A DNA stretch of 64,000 nucleotides from Tremella fuciformis (lineage: Eukaryota; Basidiomycota; Tremellomycetes; Tremellales; Tremellaceae), in assembly GCA_032768795.1 (NCBI GenBank), contig CP136491.1, positions 1,922,001-1,986,000 of the forward strand. Direction: 5' to 3'. The position numbers and the translations under genes are program-made. Shown here piece by piece: positions 10,800 to 20,220 of this stretch. The notes under the pieces were generated by a model. That model was not told the origin of the DNA. It made no database searches and worked only from the letters and a program-made list of their open reading frames with translations. How positions within the stretch are numbered: the stretch's first letter is position 1; every line of letters starts with the position of its first letter.

Positions 10800-11410
10800 A
10801 GTCGAGCACTTGTCGGCGCTCGCCAAAGCTCGCCGCAACTCGTCGAGACCGACCCACGCAAAATTACCGCATTTGTCGGACAAAAGGATGCATCTCTTGC
10901 ACAGCTAAGTCCCGTTGTCGCCGCAGCTCTCGTCAACAGCAAAGAGCTCTTCGAGACTCGCCGTGCTCGCCATGCTCGCCTTCAAAGAACAATAGGCCTC
11001 CTTGATGCTTGCTCAGCGAGTTCGCCGGATGCGGCGAACTCGACAAAGGGAAACGAGACCACAATGGGCTCAACATGGGCGAGCCAAGGGCTCGCCAAGC
11101 TCGCAGAAACAGAGTCACAGAGACGATAGGACGGGCTGAAGGATACATAAGGCTCGCAGAGCCCTCGTAGAACTCCAGTACTCTCGCAATTGAGTTGCAT
11201 GGGACTACTCCCTCACTTACTCTCTCTCGCTCCGTCCCGCCGACAGCTGCTAAGGCCTAGCACTTGTCGGTCCGCCTTGCCTTGCCTCGCCTTGCCTAGC
11301 CAACTTTGGCTACCCTCGTTGACACTCGTTGAGACTCTGCGAGCCCTCCGAGCCCCTTGCCCTCGCCTTCCCTCTCCTAGCCTCGCCCAGCCTCGCCAAA
11401 GTTGAAGAGT
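10800..11410. repeat. CTCG-rich low-complexity region
   Basis: Many irregular copies of CTCGCC, CTCGTC and CTTGCC-like words without a fixed period. Confidence 0.6.
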
Positions 11411-11479
11411 CTCGGTCACCCAGTCATGGCCCTTTGGACAGAGACAGAGAGGTAGCGTGACATCAGGACTGGGTCATGA

Positions 11480-11721
11480 CAAGAGCCCGAGGCGGTGCAG
11501 AAGAGGGCACGGGTGATATATATATACAAGTCCTCACCCATGGACCGTCCTTGGCATCGTGGCATTGAGTCCCATGGATACAAAGTAACGACGCAGCCGT
11601 GTTGTTGGCGCACAAGAGGCTGTAGGGTACACCTTCTTGTGGAGAACAGAGATAGATCGACAGAGAGCACATGTGAGAGGGCCCATCAGTTGACAACCGG
11701 CCTGGCCCTGTCACAGTCATG
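11480..11721 (-). repeat. Dispersed TATA-containing repeat, copy 1
   Basis: Read on the minus strand it starts TGTGACAGGGCCAGGCCGG and includes a TATATATATCACCCGTGCCC block. A diverged second copy lies in the opposite orientation at 13068-13305. Both start with TGT(G/C)AC and hold a TATA stretch about 190 bp in, so they may be LTR fragments or a MITE family. Confidence 0.65.
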
Positions 11722-12892
11722 CAAAGGTCTAGAGATGAAGGGATTGACACAGTGGTGAGCTGTATGTCACATAAGGCTTGCCAGGCCGATCTCAAATCTG
11801 AAGAGTCGCAAGGGATGTGAAACACACAGGCTTGGTTTAGGCTTCCTCGGTCCCAACACCGCCACTTGCTAACTCGGCATAAACGCGCACTTTCCTCTTT
11901 TTGTTTCTGGGCAATCTTGCTTGAGCAACTTGGCATACCTAGTGGCAAACTTAGACAAGCATGTCCACTTCTGACGCTTTCCTAGACGGCGCTGCTTGCC
12001 AGGAGTCCGCTCACACGCTTACTCTAATGGGCATCCCGCCCTCGCTTGATCAGCTTTCAATATAGATGATTAGGACCTTGAAAACTCAGATTCATGGATT
12101 GTGTCATGACTGCACCTCAGGCAGAACAGCTGCATGATGTCATGACTATGATCAGATCCCAGCCCAACCTATTACCTCGGGTCATCAACTTGACAACATC
12201 ACTTCTCCGACCTATGATGTCAGACATCGACTGTAAAGGTTCAGGTCAGCTGTGTAGAGAAACAGCCTACCTTCTCCTCACATATAATAATGCCAGCCTG
12301 TAAGATAGCTGTGGTGGGTTCCTTCGCGATAGTCAATGTCACACAGAGCAACACTAGTAAGTAAGTCAGTTAGGAAAAGTAGAGGGCAGAGCCAAGACTC
12401 TGAGAGAGAGAGAGAGGATTGAAGAAGAGTGGGGAGTCGGGAGTGAAAGAAGTAGGAGAAGAGGAGGTGATGATGGGTTCTCTCTCTCAGGCCTGGTTTA
12501 TCTACATGAAAGTCAGGCTGAGGAATCTACGGAGTACGTACGGTGTACGTAAGATATCGTGGCGCGGCTGAGAAGTACGGAAGGAGAATCTACTACAAGA
12601 GGAAACTATTCTACGGGAGACACGGGGAGGAAACGGGCGTGGCTTAAGGGTCTGCTACGGATTGTCCAGACATCAGCCGTATTAGTGTGAGTGGAGCACA
12701 ATTGTCAAATGGTGCAGGATCAGGCATGAGAGCTGAGGATCCTAAGTCGGATGGTGTGTCGGGTAAGGTCGTATTGTATCGTAGGTGGGTCCGAGGTGAG
12801 CCAGGCTGTGATTTGAGCGTCAGGCCTGAGGATGGTGGATCGGATACGGCGTCAGGTGTACTCGTGGGGATGTCGGTTGATGTCAGATTGAA
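11722..12892. other. Non-coding island sequence
   Basis: No convincing gene. A short GA microsatellite is at 12402-12417. Confidence 0.45.
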
Positions 12893-12983
12893 TGTCGGCT
12901 GAGGGGCAAAGGCAGAGGCCGGAGGGCTTTCTCCCAGTCATGTAGGGGACAAGCAGAGCGTCAGAGGGGCGGTCCACTACATC
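12893..12983 (-). repeat. Dispersed repeat, copy 2
   Basis: Inverted partner of 9748-9831. Confidence 0.7.
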
Positions 12984-13067
12984 GACTGATGTAATCACTT
13001 CCTCGCTATTGATGAGATGAAGCTCCAACTGTTACTTTAAGAAGTAATTGCGACATGAGGATTCCGA

Positions 13068-13305
13068 TTGTCACGGGGCCAGGCCGGTCGTCGACTGATG
13101 GGCCCTCTCACACGTGCTCCTTGTCGATCTGTCTCTGTGCTCCACGAGAAGGTGTGTCCTACAGCCTCTCGTGCGTCGACAACACGGCTGCGCCGTTACT
13201 TCCTATCCATGGGACTCAATACCACGGTGCTAAGGATGGTCTACGGGTGAGGGCTTGTATATATATCACCCGTGCCCTCCTCTGCACCGCCTTGGGCTTT
13301 CTCCT
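13068..13305 (+). repeat. Dispersed TATA-containing repeat, copy 2
   Basis: Inverted, diverged partner of 11480-11721. It lies 245 bp upstream of the intact retrotransposon. It may be the 5' part of the old LTR that the retrotransposon interrupted (see 19950-20192), but this could not be proven. Confidence 0.6.
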
Positions 13306-13340
13306 TGAAAAACCATCGACGAGGCTCGAGCTCTAGAGTC

Positions 13341-13400
13341 GCCAAGGCTACTCGAGCGTCGTTGAGGCTACTCGAGCGTCGTCGAGGCTACTCGAGGATC
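13341..13400. repeat. 20-bp tandem repeat, three copies
   Basis: Unit GAGGCTACTCGAGCGTCGTC with small changes; the GGCTA block recurs every 20 bp at 13346, 13366 and 13386. Confidence 0.75.
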
Positions 13401-13549
13401 GACGATAGGCTCACGTGTCTGACAGGCGTGCTGGGCTGGAACAAGACTCGTAGGCGTGCTTTGGTGATCATGGAGGCGTGGCCAACGTGACACCGATGTA
13501 GGTTCGATTCGATATGGAAAACAGTTGGATGAACATGAAAAACATGGAT

Positions 13550-14058
13550 TGTCATGACTCGTGATAAGGAAAAGGAGAAAACATGACTCATGGAATGATG
13601 TGTTATTTGGAGAACGTTTATCAGTTGATTAGTCAGCCTCCACCTTGCTTAGTAAGCCTCCACCTCTGAGGCATTTTCCCTATTGGCTAGTTCAAAGAGC
13701 TTAGTCAGCCTCCACCTTTGAGGCATTTTTCCTATTGGCTAGCTTGTAGTTTCCCACGGTGGTCTAAGTGAGGCATTTATCTGATTGGTCAGTAAATCCC
13801 TCACGACCCCTCTTTAATTAGTCCTACCTTTTAGATGTGAAGGGTATAAAAGGAGGCCTCATCTGGCCCTTCCCCCCTTCTTCTTCAGCAATGGATCTTG
13901 TGTCTTCTCTTCACACAAAGTCACTCAGTTGGTCTTAACCCAACACTTCAGTCACCTCAGTACCTAAGGCAGTCATCAAGCTCTACGAGCCAGAGACTAA
14001 ACCCCTTCAGTACCCAAGGCAGACCTCTCGCTACCGCAGACTACCCGCAGGCGTGACA
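13550..14058 (+). repeat. 5' long terminal repeat
   Basis: 509 bp. U3 includes two related blocks with the words CAGCCTCCACCT and GAGGCATTTT(C/T)CCTATTGGCTAG. TATAAA lies at 13845-13850. The presumed R start is at 13887. Confidence 0.95.
13845..13896 (+). promoter_or_regulatory. LTR promoter and presumed RNA 5' end
   Basis: TATAAA at 13845. The decamer AGCAATGGAT at 13887-13896, about 42 bp downstream, is the exact complement of the primer-binding site. This suggests that transcription starts at or near 13887. The same TATA-decamer spacing (40 bp) occurs in the solo LTR. Confidence 0.7.
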
Positions 14059-14060
14059 GT

Positions 14061-14070
14061 ATCCATTGCT
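14061..14070 (+). promoter_or_regulatory. Primer-binding site of self-priming type
   Basis: Two bases after the 5' LTR lies ATCCATTGCT, which pairs perfectly (10/10) with AGCAATGGAT at the presumed 5' end of the element's own RNA. In Tf1 of S. pombe the first 11 nt of the transcript fold back and prime reverse transcription; the layout here is the same. Confidence 0.75.
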
Positions 14071-14479
14071 CAACCCCTTTAGTCCTTGCTCGTCCCTCGT
14101 CCTCTCGTCAACAACATTTTCGCATTTTTGCCACCCAAGGCTTTCCCGCGGTTACCCTCGACACCTCTGGCAAAAAGATTATTCTTGTCACCATTGTGAC
14201 TTGAACCAAGGACCTCTCGTCATCATCAATTCTACTTTCAACAACACCTTCGATCACTTCGACACTATCATCACCCTTGTCGTCACCATCATTTGGGTGC
14301 TCATCACCATCAAAAACTCGATCCACCCTCGACTTTAGGAATCATTTCTACATAGTAGAAGAACTTCATCTAAGGCCCTCCTTCTACTTCCTTTCATCCC
14401 TATCATCACCACTCCCTTACAATCCTCTCAGATACCCAAAAGCTCCTGCTGACACTCAGATCACTCCATCCCTGTCACC

Positions 14480-15499
14480 ATGGAATCTGACAACGCCCAG
14501 CTCAATGCTGAGCAAGCGTTGCAAGCACAGCACGACATGATCCTACAGCTGCAGGCTCAGATCAATGCCCTTCAAGCCACCAACAACACCAGGCCTGAGC
14601 ATGCTAAGGAGCCAAAGATCTCTCATCCACCGCCTTTTAATGGCCGTAAGGATCAGACTTTGGAGTTCCTAGCCAAGTGCAACATGGTCTTTGCTGTTCA
14701 ACCTCGTACCTACGCCACCGACATCACTCGTATTGCCTTTGCGACCAACCTCCTGAAGGAAGAAGCCTACCGATGGGTCTTACCTTACCTTGGCATGGAT
14801 GCAGAGGATCAGCCCTCTTGGCTCCATGACTGGGAGGACTTCCAAATCGAATTTAAGAAGTACTTTGGCGACGCCAACTTGGCTGAGACATCTCGTTTCA
14901 AGCTACGCAACCTCCGACAGACAGGATCAGCCAGTCTCTACGCCACAGAATTCCAGCGCCACGCAGCCTATGTGCACTGGAACAATGAGACAAAGAAGCA
15001 GAACTTCTTTGATGGCCTCAAGGATGATGTCAAGGATCGACTCCTTGCCCCTGGCAAATTCAAGGACTACGAGGCTTTGGTCACCGCCGCCATTGAGTAT
15101 GATGACCTTCTCTATCAAAGGCGACGCACAAACAACAACCCTCGACCTCAATTCAACACTCAGCGCCCCATCAACAGCATCAACTACCCACGCTCTGGCG
15201 CTACAACTACAAGGGTCAACACCTTTGTCCCGCGTACAACGACTACGACATTCTCTCCTACTCCCATGGAGATTGATGCTGCTCAGACACGCCAGGCCTA
15301 TGGACCAATCTCTCAGGCTGAGCGTGAGCGACGCATGAAGGAGAACCTCTGCAACTATTGTGGCAAGCCTGGTCACAAGGCCTTTGAGTGCCGTGCTGCT
15401 CAGCGACGCCGTGAGCAGAGGGCTCAAATCAATGCTGCCACCAAGGTCACCACTATTACCTCCGACAACAAGGCAAAAAACACGCAGCCCCAGGCCTAA
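14480..15499 (+). CDS. gag: Gag polyprotein of the Ty3/gypsy element
   Basis: 339 aa from ATG 14480; stop TAA at 15497-15499. Forms the virus-like particle. A short coiled-coil (residues about 5-32) is followed by the retrotransposon gag core with YRWVLPYLG, WEDFQIEFKKYFGD and the LRQTGSASLYATEFQR motif. A Pro/Thr-rich linker leads to a single CCHC zinc knuckle, CNYCGKPGHKAFEC. The basic tail follows. The last codons include the slippery sequence at 15475-15481, so a fraction of ribosomes should continue into pol. Confidence 0.93.
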   Translation: MESDNAQLNAEQALQAQHDMILQLQAQINALQATNNTRPEHAKEPKISHPPPFNGRKDQTLEFLAKCNMVFAVQPRTYATDITRIAFATNLLKEEAYRWVLPYLGMDAEDQPSWLHDWEDFQIEFKKYFGDANLAETSRFKLRNLRQTGSASLYATEFQRHAAYVHWNNETKKQNFFDGLKDDVKDRLLAPGKFKDYEALVTAAIEYDDLLYQRRRTNNNPRPQFNTQRPINSINYPRSGATTTRVNTFVPRTTTTTFSPTPMEIDAAQTRQAYGPISQAERERRMKENLCNYCGKPGHKAFECRAAQRRREQRAQINAATKVTTITSDNKAKNTQPQA

Positions 15500-15534
15500 G
15501 CGTGCCCCCACCTCTGGGGCTCTCAAAGGGGCAC
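15475..15534 (+). promoter_or_regulatory. Programmed -1 frameshift signal (slippery heptamer plus pseudoknot)
   Basis: A_AAA_AAC at 15475-15481 in the gag frame (codons GCA AAA AAC), 15 nt before the gag stop. Slippage by -1 enters exactly the pol frame. After a 4-nt spacer, stem 1 pairs AGCCCCAG (15486-15493) with CTGGGGCT (15514-15521), 8 of 8. Stem 2 pairs loop bases GTGCCCC (15502-15508) with GGGGCAC (15528-15534), 7 of 7. Together these form an H-type pseudoknot. All pairings are read directly from the sequence; function is inferred from the analogy with retroviral gag-pro/pol sites. Confidence 0.8.
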
Positions 15535-18500
15535 AAAACGGTACATCACACACAACATTGGATAACGGCAACATCGCTTCAGTCAACAATACTTCCCGCT
15601 TCACCCAAGGATCACCTATGCCTTCCCATCACGCTCAAGTATGGGAAAACCAACTACGACACACTTGCTATGATTGATTCTGGTGCCACAGCCAGCTTCA
15701 TCAACGCAAACTTCCTCAACACTACGGACATACCAAGGATACTCAAGGATGAGCCTTTAGAGGTCTCAGTCATTGATGGACGTCCAATTTCTTCTGGCGC
15801 CATCACACACCACACCGAACCCATCACCTTGTGCCTTCCAGGTCATGAAGAGACGCTCTCTCTTGACATCACATCACTCGGCACATACCCCATCATCCTT
15901 GGCCTACCATGGCTCTCTCGGCACAACCCAAGCATTGATTGGTCCCGTCAGACCATCAAGTTCTCCTCTTTGCCCTGCCTGGAGCAGTGCAGCAGGTCAG
16001 ACACACCTGTAGAGGCAGATTCTGCTCCTCAGTCACCAAGGAACCCTCGAAACTCAAGGAACTCAAGGACCCCAAGGACACCAAGGAAAACGAGCTCAGG
16101 TAACCTGCCCAGCACCAATGCTGCAGGTACGCCATCACCCAAGGACACAAACAACAACACCCACGGAACAACAACCTCGACCCCAAGGATATCACTCATC
16201 AGTGCCTCTGCCTTCCGGACAGCTATGAAAACGGCAGAGATCTATGGCATTACCACTACGGCTCAAGTCTCAGGTCTCATCGACCCTCGACCTGCTCAGG
16301 AAGACGATGACGACACTATGGAACCCGACCTTCAGCAACTCAAGGAAATCATCCCCGCGGACTTCCACAACCATTTGGAAGTATTCAGAAAGTCCAACTC
16401 CGATAAGCTTCCAGAGCACAGTGCCTATGATCATGCCATACCACTTGAAGGCAATGCGCAGCCCAAGTTTGGTCCGATCTACAGCCTCTCTGAAGTAGAG
16501 CTCAAGGCTTTGGACGAGTACCTCAAGGAAAACCTCAAGAAAGGATTCATACGACCAAGTTCAAGCCCAGCTGGCTCTCCCATCCTCTTTGTCAAGAAGC
16601 CAGATGGATCCCTCCGACTATGCGTTGACTACCGACAGCTCAACAGCATCACCAGGAAAAATCGCTACCCACTCCCATTGATACAGGAATCTTTGGATAG
16701 GCTCAAAGGAGCTTCATGGTTCAGCAAAATCGACCTACGTGCCGCCTACAACCTCGTCCGCATTGCCAAAGGCGATGAATGGAAAACGGCATTCCGCACA
16801 CGCTATGGACACTACGAATACCTTGTAATGCCTTTTGGGCTTACAAATGCGCCCGCGTCATTCCAAAATCTCATCAACGACGTCCTCAGAGACTTCTTGG
16901 ATGTCTTTGTCATTGTATATTTGGACGACATCCTCATCTTCAGCAAAACAAAGGACGACCACATCGATCACGTCAAGCAAGTCTTGCAACGACTGCAAGA
17001 GCATCACCTTTGGGCTAAGGCAGAAAAGTGCACCTTCTTCAAACATGAGGTTGATTTCCTAGGCTACCTTGTCTCTGACAAAGGAGTCAGAATGGACCCT
17101 CACAAAGTCGAAGCTGTCACCAACTGGCCACCGCCAAAATCTGTTCATGATGTTCAAGTCTTTCTTGGCTTTGCCAACTTCTACCGACGTTTCATCAAGG
17201 CATACTCCAAGGTCACGGCACCCCTCACACAGCTCCTACGCAAAGGAGTCAATTTTGAATGGGGCAATACAGCAGAAAACGCCTTCGACACATTGAAAGC
17301 TGCTTTCACCAGCGCTCCCATCCTCCAGCACTTTCAACCAGGGAAACCCATCGTCATGGAGACAGACGCATCGGACTTTGCTATTGCAGGCGTCCTGTCA
17401 CACACCTCAGAAAATTCCAAGGAGCTTCACCCCATTGCATATTACTCCCGGAAGCTTCAACCAGCGGAACTCAACTACGAAATCTACGACAAGGAAATGC
17501 TTGCCATAGTGGAAGCATTCAAACACTGGCGACCATACCTTGAAGGAGCAAAGGAAATTACAGTCTACACCGACCATAAGAACCTGGAATACTTCACGAC
17601 ATCAAAGGTGCTCAACAGACGACAAGCACGTTGGGCAGAACTCTTAGCAAACTTTGACTTCAAAATACACTACCGACCTGGAGAAAAGATGGGCAAACCC
17701 GACGCCCTGACCAGGAGGTCAGACCTTCAAGGGGGGAGTAGAGCTGCAGAAGCACCTCCACATACACTCCTCAAACCAGGACAATTCATCATTGGCGCCC
17801 TCACACCTACCGATACTTCCGACACCCCAGTGAAATCCGACTTGATGGCAAGAATAGAGCAACTTCAGCCTGAGGACCCTGTCCTTAAAGAGCTTTTGCC
17901 TTATCTGCATCATCCAGATCGACCTGTTCCCAGCACACTCCAAGGAAAAATCAAGGACTTCAGCCTCGACAACAACATCATCCGATACAACAAGAAGATC
18001 TACATCCCGGATAACTACGACCTCAAGATTGACCTGCTTCATCAGAGTCATAACGCACCTACCGCAGGACACTATGGTCAACTCAAGACCTACCAGCTCC
18101 TCTCCCGACACTATTACTTCCCAGGAATACGACAATTCACCAACACCTATGTGGACGGTTGTCACACTTGCGCACGGAACAAGGTACCTCGACACAAACC
18201 CTATGGCCCACTACAACCACTCCCAATACCAACAAAACCTTGGCAATCAATATCTATGGATGCCATTGTCAAACTACCGACTTCCAATGGCTACGACTGC
18301 ATTATGGTCTTTGTTGATCGCTTCACAAAACAAGCCCACTTCATACCTTTCAAGGAAGAAGGCTTTGATGCGCCCAACCTGGCCACAATGTTCAGACAAC
18401 ACATTTGGCGACTCCATGGACTTCCTAAGGACATTGTCTCCGACCGCAGCCCAATCTTCAACTCTCAATTCTGGCGAGCCTTTGTCAAAGGACTAGGCAT

Positions 18501-19428
18501 CACACCAAACTTCTCTACGGCCTTCCATCCACAATCAGATGGACAGACAGAGAGAGTCAATCAAGTCTTGGAACACTACCTACGATCCTTCTGCGACTAT
18601 GATCAAGCAAATTGGTCATCACTCTTGGACTTAGCAGAGTACAGCTACAACAACTCTGTTCACACATCAACAAAGTTCACACCCTTTGAAGCCAACTATG
18701 GCTATCATCCCAACGACACACTCTCGCCATTGCCATCCTCAGAGACCCAGACAGTCCCAGCAGTGGACTCACACCTTGGCACTCTGCGCTCCCTACACCA
18801 AACACTTGCCGACAACATCAAATCAGCACAGGAGCACTACACCAAATTCTACAACCGGAAAATCAAGGAAATCACCAACAAGGACAAGCCTTTGTTCAAA
18901 GTTGGCGATCAGGTCTTCCTCAATCGCAGGAACATACAGACCTTGCGACCATCTCTCAAACTGGATCAAAGGATGCTAGGGCCCTTCAAAATCATTGAAG
19001 CAACGTCATCTCCTCTGGCATTCAAACTTGACCTCCCACCATCAATGGCGATACATCCAGTCTTTCACGTCAACCTCTTGGAGCCAATGCGCAAGGGTCA
19101 TCCTCAGCAACCACAGGACCCTCCACCGCGCATTGAAATCAATGGTCAAGAAGAATACATTGTCGACCGCATCCTGGATTCACGCATCAGCTCAGACAAT
19201 GGTTATGACTACCTTGTCAGCTGGAAGGACTACTCCAGTGCCCACAACTCTTGGGAACCCTGGGAGAATGTTCATCACACCACGGCCTACAACAAATTCC
19301 ATCGACAACACCTAAAGGATCCTCAACATCATTTCCCTCCAACCAGAGCACACCGCCAAGCTCCAACTCAAACAAACACCAAAAGATCTGAACGCAGATC
19401 ACCAAGGCTCAGAGGACTTCGCCCTTAG
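15481..19428 (+). CDS. pol: Pol polyprotein: protease, reverse transcriptase, RNase H, integrase, chromodomain
   Basis: 1315 codons read in the -1 frame after the slippery site. No ATG begins this frame (the first conventional alternative would be GTG 15502), which supports frameshift expression. Domains in order: aspartic protease with IDSGATASFI (about residue 60); reverse transcriptase with LRLCVDYRQLN and the catalytic VYLDDILIFS (about residue 480); RNase H with METDASDFAIAGVL; integrase zinc finger (H-H-C-C, ending CHTCARNK); integrase core with the three acidic residues in MDAIVKLP, VSDRSPIFNSQFW and the Glu of DGQTERVNQ; a GPY/F module (RMLGPFKI); and a C-terminal chromodomain EEYIVDRILDSR...YLVSWKDY...NSWEPWENV. 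Nothing is missing or broken. The chromodomain probably steers integration to particular chromatin. Confidence 0.95.
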   Translation, partial: HAAPGLSVPPPLGLSKGHKTVHHTQHWITATSLQSTILPASPKDHLCLPITLKYGKTNYDTLAMIDSGATASFINANFLNTTDIPRILKDEPLEVSVIDGRPISSGAITHHTEPITLCLPGHEETLSLDITSLGTYPIILGLPWLSRHNPSIDWSRQTIKFSSLPCLEQCSRSDTPVEADSAPQSPRNPRNSRNSRTPRTPRKTSSGNLPSTNAAGTPSPKDTNNNTHGTTTSTPRISLISASAFRTAMKTAEIYGITTTAQVSGLIDPRPAQEDDDDTMEPDLQQLKEIIPADFHNHLEVFRKSNSDKLPEHSAYDHAIPLEGNAQPKFGPIYSLSEVELKALDEYLKENLKKGFIRPSSSPAGSPILFVKKPDGSLRLCVDYRQLNSITRKNRYPLPLIQESLDRLKGASWFSKIDLRAAYNLVRIAKGDEWKTAFRTRYGHYEYLVMPFGLTNAPASFQNLINDVLRDFLDVFVIVYLDDILIFSKTKDDHIDHVKQVLQRLQEHHLWAKAEKCTFFKHEVDFLGYLVSDKGVRMDPHKVEAVTNWPPPKSVHDVQVFLGFANFYRRFIKAYSKVTAPLTQLLRKGVNFEWGNTAENAFDTLKAAFTSAPILQHFQPGKPIVMETDASDFAIAGVLSHTSENSKELHPIAYYSRKLQPAELNYEIYDKEMLAIVEAFKHWRPYLEGAKEITVYTDHKNLEYFTTSKVLNRRQARWAELLANFDFKIHYRPGEKMGKPDALTRRSDLQGGSRAAEAPPHTLLKPGQFIIGALTPTDTSDTPVKSDLMARIEQLQPEDPVLKELLPYLHHPDRPVPSTLQGKIKDFSLDNNIIRYNKKIYIPDNYDLKIDLLHQSHNAPTAGHYGQLKTYQLLSRHYYFPGIRQFTNTYVDGCHTCARNKVPRHKPYGPLQPLPIPTKPWQSISMDAIVKLPTSNGYDCIMVFVDRFTKQAHFIPFKEEGFDAPNLATMFRQHIWRLHGLPKDIVSDRSPIFNSQFWRAFVKGLGITPNFSTAFHPQSDGQTERVNQVLEHYLRSFCDYDQANWSSLLDLAEYSYNNSVHTSTKFTPFEANYGYHPNDTLSPLPSSETQTVPAVDSHLGTLRSLHQTLADNIKSAQEHYTKFYNRKIKEITNKDKPLFKVGDQVFLNRRNIQTLRPSLKLDQRMLGPFKIIEATSSPLAFKLDLPPSMAIHPVFHVNLLEPMRKGHPQQPQDPPPRIEINGQEEYIVDRILDSRISSDNGYDYLVSWKDYSSAHNSWEPWENVHHTTAYNKFHRQHLKDPQHHFPPTRAHRQAPTQTNTKRSERRSPRLRGLRP

Positions 19429-19436
19429 AGGGGGAG
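19427..19436 (+). other. Polypurine tract
   Basis: AGAGGGGGAG just after the pol stop and 4 nt before the 3' LTR; the expected primer for plus-strand DNA. Confidence 0.65.
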
Positions 19437-19440
19437 CTCC

Positions 19441-19949
19441 TGTCATGACTCGTGATAAGGAAAAGGAGAAAACATGACTCATGGAATGATGTGTTATTTG
19501 GAGAACGTTTATCAGTTGATTAGTCAGCCTCCACCTTGCTTAGTAAGCCTCCACCTCTGAGGCATTTTCCCTATTGGCTAGTTCAAAGAGCTTAGTCAGC
19601 CTCCACCTTTGAGGCATTTTTCCTATTGGCTAGCTTGTAGTTTCCCACGGTGGTCTAAGTGAGGCATTTATCTGATTGGTCAGTAAATCCCTCACGACCC
19701 CTCTTTAATTAGTCCTACCTTTTAGATGTGAAGGGTATAAAAGGAGGCCTCATCTGGCCCTTCCCCCCTTCTTCTTCAGCAATGGATCTTGTGTCTTCTC
19801 TTCACACAAAGTCACTCAGTTGGTCTTAACCCAACACTTCAGTCACCTCAGTACCTAAGGCAGTCATCAAGCTCTACGAGCCAGAGACTAAACCCCTTCA
19901 GTACCCAAGGCAGACCTCTCGCTACCGCAGACTACCCGCAGGCGTGACA
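19441..19949 (+). repeat. 3' long terminal repeat
   Basis: 509 bp; no difference from the 5' LTR was found on reading. Followed by the TGGAT target duplication. Confidence 0.95.
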
Positions 19950-20192
19950 TGGATGCGTGAAAAAGATATATTCCCTGTACTTTCTTCCGTAGTTCTCTTT
20001 TCTCCAGCAATGGATCTTCTTTCTTTCCATCGATCAGTCACACAGTTGGTTCTAAACCAACAACCACAGTTCCCTCCTGAGTTGTCTTCTTGCTTTACGA
20101 GCCAGAGACTAGCCCTATCAGTACTACTTCATTAGTACCGCGGCCCTCAGTCATCCGGTCGGTTTCAGCCACCAACCCCACAGCGCGTGACA
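19950..20192 (+). mobile_element. Truncated older LTR (R-U5 relic)
   Basis: Contains AGCAATGGATCTT, a diverged CAGTTGGTTCTAAACC block, GAGCCAGAGACTA, and ends GCGCGTGACA. These are the same landmarks in the same order as R-U5 of the intact element, but with many differences. The intact element inserted within it, so its 5' part must lie before 13550. It ends 28 bp before the start codon of the next gene and may have supplied that gene's promoter. Confidence 0.75.
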
Positions 20193-20220
20193 GATTGAGT
20201 ATCTCGACCAATGGGCATAC

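Larger units (their letters stand above)
9832..11479. other. Repeat-rich non-coding stretch
   Basis: No convincing gene. It contains a 16-base G run (10394-10409). From about 10800 to 11410 it is a low-complexity region built from short CTCGCC/CTCG-type units. The open frames here are by-products of that bias. Confidence 0.5.
13550..19949 (+). mobile_element. Complete Ty3/gypsy chromodomain LTR retrotransposon
   Basis: 6.4-kb element with 509-bp LTRs (13550-14058 and 19441-19949) that I could not distinguish by eye over their full length. The ends are TGTCA...TGACA and the flanks are a perfect 5-bp duplication TGGAT (13545-13549 and 19950-19954). It has a self-complementary primer-binding site, gag and pol ORFs without internal stops, and a purine tract before the 3' LTR. 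The C-terminal chromodomain and the Tf1-like priming place it among chromoviruses (Tf1/sushi type). Identical LTRs, intact ORFs and a clean target duplication show a recent insertion; the element may still be active. It landed inside an older LTR of the same broad family. Confidence 0.96.

Noticed and set aside
14927..15604. 225-codon minus-strand ORF
   Set aside because: Antisense to gag including its zinc knuckle.
15502..19428. Independent pol start at GTG 15502
   Set aside because: Not an ATG, and a perfect -1 slippery site with pseudoknot precedes it in the right frame.
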